Shown here piece by piece: positions 47,486-55,843 of a stretch of DNA of 64,000 nt. Location of the stretch: assembly GCA_029562975.1 (NCBI GenBank), contig JAKQTR010000006.1:33283-97282 (forward strand), given 5' to 3'. The notes under the pieces were generated by a model, which was given only the letters and a program-made list of their open reading frames with translations, was not told the DNA's origin and did no database searches. Every line of letters begins with the position of its first letter. The stretch's first letter is position 1. The position numbers and the translations under genes were made by a program. Source of the DNA: Acidobacteriota bacterium. Its GTDB lineage: Bacteria; Acidobacteriota; Vicinamibacteria; Vicinamibacterales; JAKQTR01.

Positions 47486-48709
47486 ATGCCGCCAGAGGGG
47501 AGGTTCGCCACGCCGGTTCCGGAGCAGCCGGGCGGGAGCCTGCCCTGCCCGCGATGCGACCGCCTGGTGGCGCCCAGCCTCGTCTCGTGTCCGCACTGCG
47601 GCGTCGACCTCGCCCTCGCGGCGGTTCTTGCCGAGCGGCAGGCCCTGAGCGTGCTGCCTGTGGAGCCGGACGCCCCGTTCGTGGGCGACGCGATGCTCTC
47701 GCGCTTCGGCGAGTTCCTGATGAAGAAGGGCTACATCACCGAAGCCCAGCTCGAGGACGCGCTCGCGCGGCAGGGCGAGATCGCCCGCATGGGCATGCGG
47801 GAGACGCTCGGACAGGTGCTCCTCGAGCAGCGCGTGATGACGCGGGAGCAGCTCGAGCTCGCCAGCGTCGAGCAGGTGCAGGAGCTCCAGAACGCCCTGC
47901 GCGCGGCAAACGCCCAGCTCGAGCAGCGCGTCGCCGAACGAACGCGCGAACTCGAGCGGGCCTACCGCCGCCTCACGGAGCTCGATCGGCTGAAGAGCGA
48001 CTTCATCTCGAACGTCTCGCACGAGCTGCGGACCCCGCTGACGAAAATCAAGGGGTTCCACGCGCTGCTGTCCGCCGGCGAGCTCGGGCCCCTCACGGGC
48101 GAGCAGGAGCAGGCCGTCGAGATCATGGGGCGGGGCGTTGCTGAGCTCGAGCGGCTGGTCGGCGACCTGATTCAATTCGCCACCGGCGCCAAGGGCGAAA
48201 TGGCCCTGAGCCTGGCGCCGTTCCCAGCCGGGCCCCTCGTGGAGGGCGCCGTCGCAGCCGCGCGGGCGCGGGCCGAGACGCGGGGGATCGCCCTGGCGTG
48301 CCGGCCGATCGCCGCCGGGCTGACAGTCACCGGGGACGTCGAGCGCCTCCGGTGGGTCATGGCCCAGCTGCTCGACAACGCCATCAAGTTCACGCAGCCG
48401 GGCGGCAGCGTCGAGGCCGGTGCGAAGCCGGTCGAAGGCGGCGTACGGTTCTGGGTGGCCGACACGGGAACGGGCATCAGCGAGGAGCGCCTTCCCGAGC
48501 TCTTCGAACCGTTCCACCAGCTCGACGGCTCGGCGACGCGCAAGGCCGGCGGGACCGGCCTGGGTCTCGCCCTCGTCAAGATGATCGTCTCGGCGCACGG
48601 CTCGACGGTCTCGGTCGTGAGCCGGCCTGGCGTCGGCAGCCGCTTCAGTTTCGACCTGGGCACCTCCGCGGAGGCGGCGCCCGACGCGACCGCGGACGCC
48701 GGCGGCTGA
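47486..48709 (+). CDS. Soluble histidine kinase with zinc-ribbon and MshEN-like domains
   Basis: A 407-residue protein with no membrane segment. Cys21, 24, 35 and 38 (CPRC...CPHC) form a zinc ribbon. Residues about 72-126 (SRFGEFLMKKGYITEAQLEDALARQ, then LGQVLLEQRVMTREQLELA) resemble the MshEN/GSPII_E N-terminal repeat, a c-di-GMP-binding motif in some ATPases. A coiled coil (127-170) leads to the dimerisation domain with His179 (SHELRTPL) and an ATPase domain (QLLDNAIKFT, DTGTGI, GGTGLGLALV). No response regulator is adjacent. GGGAG lies 4 nt before the ATG. Confidence 0.85.
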   Translation: MPPEGRFATPVPEQPGGSLPCPRCDRLVAPSLVSCPHCGVDLALAAVLAERQALSVLPVEPDAPFVGDAMLSRFGEFLMKKGYITEAQLEDALARQGEIARMGMRETLGQVLLEQRVMTREQLELASVEQVQELQNALRAANAQLEQRVAERTRELERAYRRLTELDRLKSDFISNVSHELRTPLTKIKGFHALLSAGELGPLTGEQEQAVEIMGRGVAELERLVGDLIQFATGAKGEMALSLAPFPAGPLVEGAVAAARARAETRGIALACRPIAAGLTVTGDVERLRWVMAQLLDNAIKFTQPGGSVEAGAKPVEGGVRFWVADTGTGISEERLPELFEPFHQLDGSATRKAGGTGLGLALVKMIVSAHGSTVSVVSRPGVGSRFSFDLGTSAEAAPDATADAGG

Positions 48710-48769
48710 CGCCCGTTCGCATCCCGACGCTGCTCAGCGCTCGCCGCCGACGGCCCTGGCGCCACCGCG

Positions 48770-49501
48770 TCAGCCGTGCCGATGCCCGAACGCGGCGTGC
48801 GCGCGGTCAGGTCCGGGACGCGAGGCGAGGTGCGCGTCGAGCCACGCGAACCAGCGATCCATGCCTTCGCCGGTCCTGGCCGACACGCGGAAGACGGCGG
48901 GCGCCGGCATCACCCTGGCGATCGCGTCGTCGAGGAGCTCGAGGCTGAGGCCGAGATGGGGCAGGAGGTCGGTCTTGGTGACGAGGACGAGGTCGGCCTT
49001 CCGGAACATGACCGGGTACTTCAGGGGCTTGTCCTCGCCCTCGGTCACCGCCAGTGCGACGACGTTGAAGTCCTGACCGAGGTCGTAGACGGCGGGGCAC
49101 ACGAGGTTGCCCACGTTCTCGATGACGAGCAGACTGGCGCCGTGCAGCGCCTCGTCGTGGAGCGCCTCGTGGATCATGCCCGCGTCCAGGTGGCAGGCGG
49201 AGCCCGTCGTGATCGCCCGCGCCGGGATGCCCGCCGCCCGCAGCCGCTCGGCGTCGCGCTCCGTCTCGAGGTCGCCGGTGATGGCCGCGATGCGCGCCCG
49301 CGAGCCGAGGGCCGCCGCCGTCGCCTCGAGCACCGCGGTCTTGCCGGACCCCGGCGATCCCATCAGGTTGATCGCGAGCACCCCGTGCGCCGCGAAGTGC
49401 TCGCGGTTGTGGGCCGCCTGTCGGTCGTTCGCCGCGAGGATCTCGCCGCGCAGGTCGACCGAGACCCGGTGCGGGTCTCCGCATCCGCAGTATTCGCACA
49501 T
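48770..49501 (-). CDS. hypB: Hydrogenase nickel-insertion GTPase HypB
   Basis: A 243-residue GTPase that delivers Ni to the large subunit of [NiFe]-hydrogenase. It has the N-terminal high-affinity site CEYCGCG (residues 2-8), a G1 loop GSPGSGKT, GDLETERD, the interdomain metal site TGSACHLDAGM, and TKTDLLP as the NKxD equivalent. The C-terminus ends in several His (HAAFGHRHG) but has no long His-rich stretch. ATG at 49501 shares its A with the hypA stop (TGATG). Last gene of the operon. Confidence 0.95.
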   Translation of the reverse strand: MCEYCGCGDPHRVSVDLRGEILAANDRQAAHNREHFAAHGVLAINLMGSPGSGKTAVLEATAAALGSRARIAAITGDLETERDAERLRAAGIPARAITTGSACHLDAGMIHEALHDEALHGASLLVIENVGNLVCPAVYDLGQDFNVVALAVTEGEDKPLKYPVMFRKADLVLVTKTDLLPHLGLSLELLDDAIARVMPAPAVFRVSARTGEGMDRWFAWLDAHLASRPGPDRAHAAFGHRHG

Positions 49502-49842
49502 CAGGGCACCTCCAGTTCGATGCGGCCGAGCAGGATTTCGCCGCCCGCCGCGAGCCGGGCGGGGAACCCGCACCCCCCGCACTGCAGCCGCCCGCCGCTG
49601 GGGACGGGCTGTCCGCACCCCGAGCACACCCATGTCGCGGGCACGCGCTCGATCTCGAGCGCGGCGCCCTCGCACATCGTGCCGGCCCGGACGATCTCGA
49701 AGGCGCTCTCGAGCAGGTCCGCCTCCACCCCCGAGAGATCGCCGATACGCACCACGATGCGGTGCACGGCGAGCGCGCGGCGGGCTGCAGCCTCTTCGCC
49801 GACGCGATCCATGAGGGCCTGCATCAGGGCGTACTCGTGCAT
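49501..49842 (-). CDS. hypA: Hydrogenase nickel-delivery protein HypA
   Basis: A 113-residue protein with the canonical MHE N-terminus (His2 Ni ligand) and a zinc site of two CxxC pairs (CSGCG and CGGCG), working with HypB in Ni insertion. ATG at 49842 is 8 nt after the hypE stop; the longer frame is not coding. Confidence 0.95.
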   Translation of the reverse strand: MHEYALMQALMDRVGEEAAARRALAVHRIVVRIGDLSGVEADLLESAFEIVRAGTMCEGAALEIERVPATWVCSGCGQPVPSGGRLQCGGCGFPARLAAGGEILLGRIELEVP

Positions 49843-49850
49843 CGCCGGCC

Positions 49851-50891
49851 TCAGCAGATCCTTGGAAGCGGCTCGCCTTCCGGCTCGGCGAGCAGCCGTC
49901 TGCCCACTCCGGTATCGAGGATGACCGCGCCCGCGTGGGCGCCGATGCACCGGCCGATGCACGCGGCGCCGCGCCCGAGGGGATGGGCGCGCAGCGCGTC
50001 GAGCACCGCGTCGGCGCGATCGGCCGACACGCCAATCACCGCGCGGCCCTCGCACGCCATGACCAGAGGATCGAGCCCCAGCAGGCCGGCGGCGCTCCGG
50101 ACGCTCGGGCGGACCGGCACGCTCCGCTCGTCAATGACGATGCCGACACGGGATTTCCGGGCCATCTCGTGGAGGGCGCCTGAGGTTCCGCTGCGCGTCG
50201 GATCCTTCATGGCCGTGATCGACGTCCTGCCTGCGGCGAGGGCGGCGCGCACCAGCCCGTTGACGGGCGCGACATCGGACCGCAGGTCCCCCTCCAGCGC
50301 GAGGGCGTGCCGGGCGACCACGACGGCCATGCCGTGGTCCCCGATCGGGCCGGTCACGAGGACACGGTCTCCGGGCGACAGCCCCGCGTCGGGCACCGGC
50401 CGCTCGCAAAACGCCACGCCGGCCGTGTTGAGCACGAGGCCGTCGAGCTCCCCGCGCCCCATCACCTTCGTGTCGCCTGCCGCCACCGCCGCGCCGGCTT
50501 CCTCGCACGCCGTCCGGATCGACAGGTACACCCGCTCGAGATCGTCGCGCGGAAAGCCCTCCTCGACGATGAGGGCGCAGGTCAGGATCGGGCGCTCGGT
50601 CGCGCCCATGACGGCGAGATCGTTGACCGTGCCGCAGACGGCCAGGCGGCCGATGTCGCCGCCGGGAAAGAAGATCGGCTTCACGACGTGCGAGTCCGTC
50701 GTCAGGACCATCCACCCGCTGCCGGCCCGGACGGCCGCGCCGTCATCCAACGCCTGGAGGCCGATGCCGTCGTCGAGCGCCCCGGCGCCCAGGCCGGCCA
50801 GGCAGACCTGCTCGATGAGCGCGCGCATGGCGCGCCCCCCGGCGCCGTGCGTCAGCCCGATCCTCGCGCCTGGCCCGTCGACGCGACTCAC
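49851..50891 (-). CDS. hypE: Hydrogenase maturation protein HypE
   Basis: A 346-residue member of the PurM/AIR-synthase-like ATP-binding family. It dehydrates the thiocarbamate on its own C-terminal cysteine to make the cyanide ligand of the active-site iron. It has IGLTHGAGGRAM near the start, LTTDSHVVKPIFFPGGDIGRL, and the diagnostic C-terminal PRIC with the terminal Cys. Start GTG at 50891 overlaps the hypD stop (GTGA). Confidence 0.95.
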   Translation of the reverse strand: MSRVDGPGARIGLTHGAGGRAMRALIEQVCLAGLGAGALDDGIGLQALDDGAAVRAGSGWMVLTTDSHVVKPIFFPGGDIGRLAVCGTVNDLAVMGATERPILTCALIVEEGFPRDDLERVYLSIRTACEEAGAAVAAGDTKVMGRGELDGLVLNTAGVAFCERPVPDAGLSPGDRVLVTGPIGDHGMAVVVARHALALEGDLRSDVAPVNGLVRAALAAGRTSITAMKDPTRSGTSGALHEMARKSRVGIVIDERSVPVRPSVRSAAGLLGLDPLVMACEGRAVIGVSADRADAVLDALRAHPLGRGAACIGRCIGAHAGAVILDTGVGRRLLAEPEGEPLPRIC

Positions 50892-52033
50892 GTGATGTCT
50901 CCGAGATCGGGATGGCCCCCGTACTCGTGCCAGATCCGGCAGGTGCCCTCGCTGCTGACCATGCACGCGCCGACGGGATGCTCGGGCGTGCACGCGTCTG
51001 CATAGAGCGGGCAGTCGCCGGGCGAGGCGATGCCCGACATGATGGCGCCGCACAGGCACTGCGCCGCATCCGGGCGGGGCGTCCGCGCCGGGAGTCCTGT
51101 GGCGTCGATAGCGAATCGGCGCCGCGCGTCGAGGCCGCCGAAGGCCTCTCGGAGGCGGAGGCTGCCGCCCGGTACCTCGCCAATCCCCCTCCAGCGCCCA
51201 TCCGCGCGCTCGAACACGCGCCACATCGCCTCCTGCGCCCGCCGGTTGCCGTCTTTCGTGACGCAGCGCGGGTAGACGTTGTCGACGCGGGGCGAACCGG
51301 CGCGAATACGCTCCACGGCTCTCAAGAGGGCGGCGAGGATGTCCAGCGGCTCGAAGCCGGCGACGACGACCGGCAGGCGATGGCGCGCCACGAACGGCTC
51401 GAACACGCTCCAGCCGGTGATCGTGGCGGCATGGCCCGCGGCCAGGAACCCCTCGACCTTCGAGCCGGGGATGCCCGCCACCACGTCCATCGCGGGCGGG
51501 ATGTACTTGTGCGCGCACAGGATCGAGAAGTTGGACGGCACGCCCCTCGACACGGCAGCGGCTGTCGCGACGGCCGTTGTTTCGAATCCCGTCGCGAAGA
51601 AAACGACCTCGCCGCGGATCCGGCGGGCCAGGCCGACGGCCTGGTCCACGCTGTAGACAAGGTGGACGCGCGCCCCCTCCGCCTGGGCGTCCGCCAGCGA
51701 CAGGGACGAGCCCGGCACGCGCAGCATGTCGCCGTAGGTGGCGACGTGCGCGCCTTGAAGCGCCAGGGCGACGCCTTCGTCCACTTCCGGGGCGTCCGTG
51801 ACGCAGACTGGGCAGCCGGGCCCCATGATGACGTGCAGTTCGCGCGGCAGCACCGCTCGAAGCCCGTACTTGGCGATGGCCTGCTCGTGGCTCCCGCACA
51901 CGTGCATCACGGTCACGGGGCTCCGCCCGAGGGCCGACACCGCCTTCGCGATGGCGCCGCTCATGGCCGAGGCGCGGGCCGGATCTCTGAACGCCGCCTC
52001 CCGGAACGGCCCTTCGCGATCAGGCGTCGCCAT
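50888..52033 (-). CDS. hypD: Hydrogenase maturation iron-sulphur protein HypD
   Basis: A 381-residue scaffold on which Fe(CN)2CO is assembled with HypC. Conserved cysteine motifs are visible: MHVCGSHEQAI, GPGCPVCVT, FFATGFETTA, and the C-terminal cluster region with CLCGAIM, DCPLY, ACTPEHPVGACMVSSEGTC. The ATG at 52033 lies 14 bp inside hypC, indicating coupled translation. Confidence 0.95.
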   Translation of the reverse strand: MATPDREGPFREAAFRDPARASAMSGAIAKAVSALGRSPVTVMHVCGSHEQAIAKYGLRAVLPRELHVIMGPGCPVCVTDAPEVDEGVALALQGAHVATYGDMLRVPGSSLSLADAQAEGARVHLVYSVDQAVGLARRIRGEVVFFATGFETTAVATAAAVSRGVPSNFSILCAHKYIPPAMDVVAGIPGSKVEGFLAAGHAATITGWSVFEPFVARHRLPVVVAGFEPLDILAALLRAVERIRAGSPRVDNVYPRCVTKDGNRRAQEAMWRVFERADGRWRGIGEVPGGSLRLREAFGGLDARRRFAIDATGLPARTPRPDAAQCLCGAIMSGIASPGDCPLYADACTPEHPVGACMVSSEGTCRIWHEYGGHPDLGDIT

Positions 52034-52316
52034 CGCCTCCGGCCCCGGTGCCGGCAATCTCCGATCGAACGCCGTCCGCCAGGAGGTCCCCGGACTCCTG
52101 ACCCGCCAGCACGGCCTCGAACAGCGCCAGCGTCTCCGCAATCTCGTCGTCGGGAATGCGGCGGATCGCGTAGCCGACGTGGTTGAGCACGTAGTCGCCC
52201 ACCGACACCGGTTCGTCCACGATGTCGAGCAGGACCTGGCGCCGGACGCCCCAGAAGTCCACCGTCGCGGTGTGGCCCTCGATGGCCACGACGCGGCCCG
52301 GCACGCCTAGGCACAT
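52020..52316 (-). CDS. hypC: Hydrogenase assembly chaperone HypC
   Basis: A 98-residue chaperone with the required MCLGVPGRV start (Cys2). DFWGVRRQVLLDIV and VGDYVLNHVGYAI are typical of the family. The C-terminal tail is about 15 residues longer than usual and Gly/Ala-rich. The very long open frame upstream is a shadow of hypF. ATG at 52316 overlaps hypF by 10 bp. Confidence 0.95.
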   Translation of the reverse strand: MCLGVPGRVVAIEGHTATVDFWGVRRQVLLDIVDEPVSVGDYVLNHVGYAIRRIPDDEIAETLALFEAVLAGQESGDLLADGVRSEIAGTGAGGDGDA

Positions 52317-54640
52317 GGTTCCTCCACGATCGCCTGCCGTCCAGCCTCCGCGGCCGCACTGGCGGCGAGGGCCTGCCCGATCGCGATGCCGCCGTCGCCC
52401 GGCGGGACGGCACCGTGCATCAGGACCTGGACGCCCGGCCCGATGGCCTGGAGCACGCGCCGGGCGAGCAAGGCGTTCTGGAACACGCCGCCGGTCAACG
52501 CCACCGGAAGCGGCCCGGCTTCGCGCTGCACCTGCCGGACCGCGTCGCCGACCGCGGCGGCCAGGGTGTTGTGGAACCGGGCGGAGACAACGGCCGGCGC
52601 CGCGCCGGCAAGCAGGTCGGCGCAGAGCGCCCGAACCGCCGGGCGGAGGTCGATCTCGCGGAGCCCGGGGCCAGCGCCGAGGCCGAACTCGTACGCTCCA
52701 TCTTCGTTCAGATCGGCGGCGAGGTTCCACTCGAGCGCGACTTGGCCCTCGTGCCGCGACTCGGGCCGGCAGAGGGCGAGCGCGCCCACGGCGTCGAAGT
52801 ACCGCCCGGCTCCGTGCGCGGCCACGGTGTTGACGCGGCGCTGGAGCATCTGCGAGACGAGGGCCAGATCGCGCGCCGGGATGCGGGCGAAGATCGGGAA
52901 CCGTCCGAGGGGCGCCTCTGCGCCGAGGGCATCCAGGAGCAGCGCCAGCGCCTGCCGCCAGACCTGGCGGATGGCCAGATCCCCGCCCGCCAGCGGGATC
53001 GCGCGGAGCGTCGCGACGCGCTTGAACGACAGGCAGTCGGCGAGGAGAACCTCGCCGCCCCAGGCCTCGCCGTCGGTGCCGAGGCCAGCGCCGTCGAAGG
53101 CCACGCCGAGGACCGGCCCTTCGATTCCGTGTTCCGCCATGACGCTGCACACGTGCGCGTGGTGGTGCTGCACCGCGATCTTGATCGGCTCGGGGCGCTC
53201 GCGCGCAAACCGCGTCGAGAGGTACTCGGGGTGCAGATCGTGCGCGACGATCTCCGGGGCGACCCCCAGGAACCGCTCCATGCGCGCGACGGCGTGCGCG
53301 TAGGCCTCGTAGGTCTCGACGTTCTCGAGGTCGCCGATGTGGGGGCCGGGATACGCCGTGCCGTGCGCGCCGATGCAGAACGTGTTCTTCAGCAGCGCCC
53401 CGCACGCCAGGACCGGGGACGCGAAGCGGCCGGCCGCCGGGATTCCCTTCGGGACGTAGCCGCGCGAGCGCCGGAGGACGACGGGCGCGCCAGCGATCAC
53501 GCGCGCCACCGAGTCGTCGCAGCGGGTGTCGATGTCGCGGTCGTGCAGCAGGAAGAGGTCGGCGATGGCGCAGAGGCGGACGAGCGCCTCGTCGTTCCGG
53601 CAGGCGATCGGCTCCTCGGACAGGTTGCCCGAGGTCATCACGAGCGGCCGGCCGACAGCCTTCATGAGCAGATGGTGCAGCGGCGTGTAAGGCAGCATCA
53701 CGCCGACCATCGAGTTGCCCGGCGCGACGTTCGCCGCAAGCGGCGCCCCCCGGCGCCGGGGAGCCAGGACGATGGGGCGCTCGATGGAGGTCAGCAGGTC
53801 GCGTTCGGGGTCGCCCAGGTCCGCCAGCAGCTCCGCGTCTCCGAGCGTCGCGGCCATGACCGCGAACGGCTTTTCGTCGCGGCGTTTTCGCGCCCTCAGG
53901 CGCGCGACCGCCTGCTCGTCCGACGCGTCGCACGCGAGGTGAAAGCCGCCCAGCCCCTTGACGGCCACGATCCGGCCATCGAGCAGGGCCGAGGCCGCCT
54001 CGCCGATGGCGTCGCGCGAAGGCCGCTCGCGCCCTTCGCCATCCGTCAGCCACACGCGCGGGCCGCACGCGGGGCAGGCATTGGGCTGGGCGTGGAACCG
54101 CCGGTCGCCCGGCGAGTCGTATTCGGCCTGGCAGGCCGGGCACATCCGGAACGCCGCCATGGTCGTGTTGCGCCGGTCGTAGGGGACGTCGGAGGCAATG
54201 GTGAAGCGCGGGCCGCAGTGCGTGCAGTTCGTGAACGGATAGCCCGCGCGTCGATCTCGCGGGTCGAGGACTTCGGCGAGACAATCGGGACAGGTGGCCA
54301 GATCGGGCGGGATCGACACGCGGCGGTCCGCCGCCGGCGCCGACGCGCGGATCTCGAACGCGCCGGCCGGCCAGCTCGCTTCGACCCGGCGGGCCTCGAC
54401 CGATACGATCCGGGAGGCCGGAGGGGGCGTCGAACGGAGAGCGGATTCGAACGCCTCTATCGAGGCGGCCGGGCCGCACACCTCGATGGCGACGCCGGCG
54501 GCGTCGTTGCAGACCCAGCCCCCGAGGCCGTGTTCGCGGGCCAGGCGGTACACCCACGGGCGGAACCCTACGCCCTGGACGATTCCGCGGATCTCGAGGC
54601 GGCGGCCTTCGTCTGGAGCGGGGCTGCGCTGGACAGGCAC
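52307..54640 (-). CDS. hypF: Carbamoyltransferase HypF
   Basis: A 777-residue enzyme that transfers the carbamoyl group of carbamoyl phosphate to HypE. Domains in order: acylphosphatase (EIRGIVQGVGFRPWVYRLA, 16-34), two zinc fingers (CPDC...CTHC, CPAC...CPACG), a YrdC-like domain (VAVKGLGGFHLACDA) and a Kae1-like domain (VQHHHAHVCSVMAEHG, AFDGAGLGTDG, LTGGVFQN). GTG start; the predicted start of transcription is within 2-3 nt of it. First gene of the hypFCDEAB operon. Confidence 0.96.
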   Translation of the reverse strand: MPVQRSPAPDEGRRLEIRGIVQGVGFRPWVYRLAREHGLGGWVCNDAAGVAIEVCGPAASIEAFESALRSTPPPASRIVSVEARRVEASWPAGAFEIRASAPAADRRVSIPPDLATCPDCLAEVLDPRDRRAGYPFTNCTHCGPRFTIASDVPYDRRNTTMAAFRMCPACQAEYDSPGDRRFHAQPNACPACGPRVWLTDGEGRERPSRDAIGEAASALLDGRIVAVKGLGGFHLACDASDEQAVARLRARKRRDEKPFAVMAATLGDAELLADLGDPERDLLTSIERPIVLAPRRRGAPLAANVAPGNSMVGVMLPYTPLHHLLMKAVGRPLVMTSGNLSEEPIACRNDEALVRLCAIADLFLLHDRDIDTRCDDSVARVIAGAPVVLRRSRGYVPKGIPAAGRFASPVLACGALLKNTFCIGAHGTAYPGPHIGDLENVETYEAYAHAVARMERFLGVAPEIVAHDLHPEYLSTRFARERPEPIKIAVQHHHAHVCSVMAEHGIEGPVLGVAFDGAGLGTDGEAWGGEVLLADCLSFKRVATLRAIPLAGGDLAIRQVWRQALALLLDALGAEAPLGRFPIFARIPARDLALVSQMLQRRVNTVAAHGAGRYFDAVGALALCRPESRHEGQVALEWNLAADLNEDGAYEFGLGAGPGLREIDLRPAVRALCADLLAGAAPAVVSARFHNTLAAAVGDAVRQVQREAGPLPVALTGGVFQNALLARRVLQAIGPGVQVLMHGAVPPGDGGIAIGQALAASAAAEAGRQAIVEEPCA

Positions 54641-54648
54641 CGCGTTCG

Positions 54649-54677
54649 TTTATAGCTGTTTGCCCAGCGCGAGTCCA
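54649..54677 (-). promoter_or_regulatory. sigma-70-like promoter of the hyp operon
   Basis: Minus strand: -35 TGGACT (54677-54672), 17-bp spacer, -10 TATAAA (54654-54649). The start site would fall around 54642, just ahead of the hypF GTG at 54640, implying a leaderless message. Confidence 0.6.
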
Positions 54678-54725
54678 GCGGCGGCCCGGCCGGCGGGCGG
54701 CCGAGGACGCGGGCATCCGGCTATC

Positions 54726-55814
54726 ATGGACAGCGTGCGCGGAAGGGTGGCCGGAGGGATCGCCGTTGCTGCAGCCGCGGCGGCGGCGCTGGCGCCGCTG
54801 CCGCCGGCGTGGATCGAGAGCCACTACTCGCGTGGGTTCTATCCGGCCTTCCAGCGCGCCCTGACGCGCGCGTCGAACGCCGTGCCGATAGCCGCCTTCG
54901 ACGTGCTCGTCGTGGCTGCCGCCTGCGCGGTGCCGCTCGGAGTCGTGGTCGCGATGCGGGCGCCGAAGGGCGGACGGCTGCGGCTGGCCGGTCGGCTGGC
55001 GTGGCGGGGTGTGGTGGCCGCTGCACTCGTCTACCTGGCGTTCCTGGTGGCCTGGGGGCTCAACTACCGGCGCGAGCCTGTCGAGTCGCGCCTCGATTTC
55101 GACGAGCGCAGGGTGACGGCGGAGGCGGTCGTGGGGCTGAACGACGCCGCTGTCGCCGAACTCGGCCGGCTCCGGCCGCTGCTTCCCGAGCAGTACGCCG
55201 AGTGGCCGACGGCGGCCGCCGTGGCTCGGGCTCTGGCCGGGGCCCTCGAGCAGGGGAGCCGCCTGCTGGCCCTGCCCGCTCCGATCACGCCCGGCAGGCC
55301 GAAGCGCTCGATCCTGGACCCGTTCTTCACCCGCGCCGGCGTCAGCGGTTTCACCGACCCGTTCTTCCTCGAGACGCTCCTGCCGTCGAACCTCCTGCCG
55401 TTCGAGCTGCCGTCGGTCGTCGCGCACGAGTGGGGGCACCTTGCGGGCCTGGCGCGCGAATCGGAGGCGTCGCTGTTCGCGGCCGTCGTCTGTCTGCACG
55501 GCGATGAGACCGCGCAATACAGCGCGTGGCTCGAGGTCTTCGCGGGCACGCTGATCGCGCGTGACGCGGAGGGGAGGCGCGAGGCGCGCGGCCGCCTGCC
55601 CGCCGCGGTGCGCGCCGATCTCGACGCGATGGCGGCGCGCAGCGCCCGCGACGAGGTGCGCCTGGTCCGGCGCGCGGCGTGGCGCGCCTACGACCGTTAC
55701 CTGCGATCGCAGCGTGTGGCGTCGGGCGCGGCCGACTACGGCGGGGTCGTGCGGCTGCTCGCCGGGCTGCGGTTCGAGTCGGGCCAGCCGGCCGCGGCCC
55801 GCCCGGAGCGCTGA
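54726..55814 (+). CDS. DUF3810-type membrane protein with HExxH
   Basis: A 362-residue protein. A signal-anchor (VAGGIAVAAAAAAALAPLPP) and two further membrane helices (near 55-75 and 95-115) precede a soluble domain with VVAHEWGHLAGLARESEAS, a zincin motif with a downstream Glu ligand. This fits the DUF3810 family of presumed metallopeptidases. A neighbouring stretch ITPGRPKRSILDPFFTRAGVSGFTDPFFLE is also family-typical. ATG at 54726. Divergent from hypF, converging with moaA; role unknown. Confidence 0.75.
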   Translation: MDSVRGRVAGGIAVAAAAAAALAPLPPAWIESHYSRGFYPAFQRALTRASNAVPIAAFDVLVVAAACAVPLGVVVAMRAPKGGRLRLAGRLAWRGVVAAALVYLAFLVAWGLNYRREPVESRLDFDERRVTAEAVVGLNDAAVAELGRLRPLLPEQYAEWPTAAAVARALAGALEQGSRLLALPAPITPGRPKRSILDPFFTRAGVSGFTDPFFLETLLPSNLLPFELPSVVAHEWGHLAGLARESEASLFAAVVCLHGDETAQYSAWLEVFAGTLIARDAEGRREARGRLPAAVRADLDAMAARSARDEVRLVRRAAWRAYDRYLRSQRVASGAADYGGVVRLLAGLRFESGQPAAARPER

Positions 55815-55843
55815 GCACCCCCGCTGCCAGCGGCTGCCCGACG

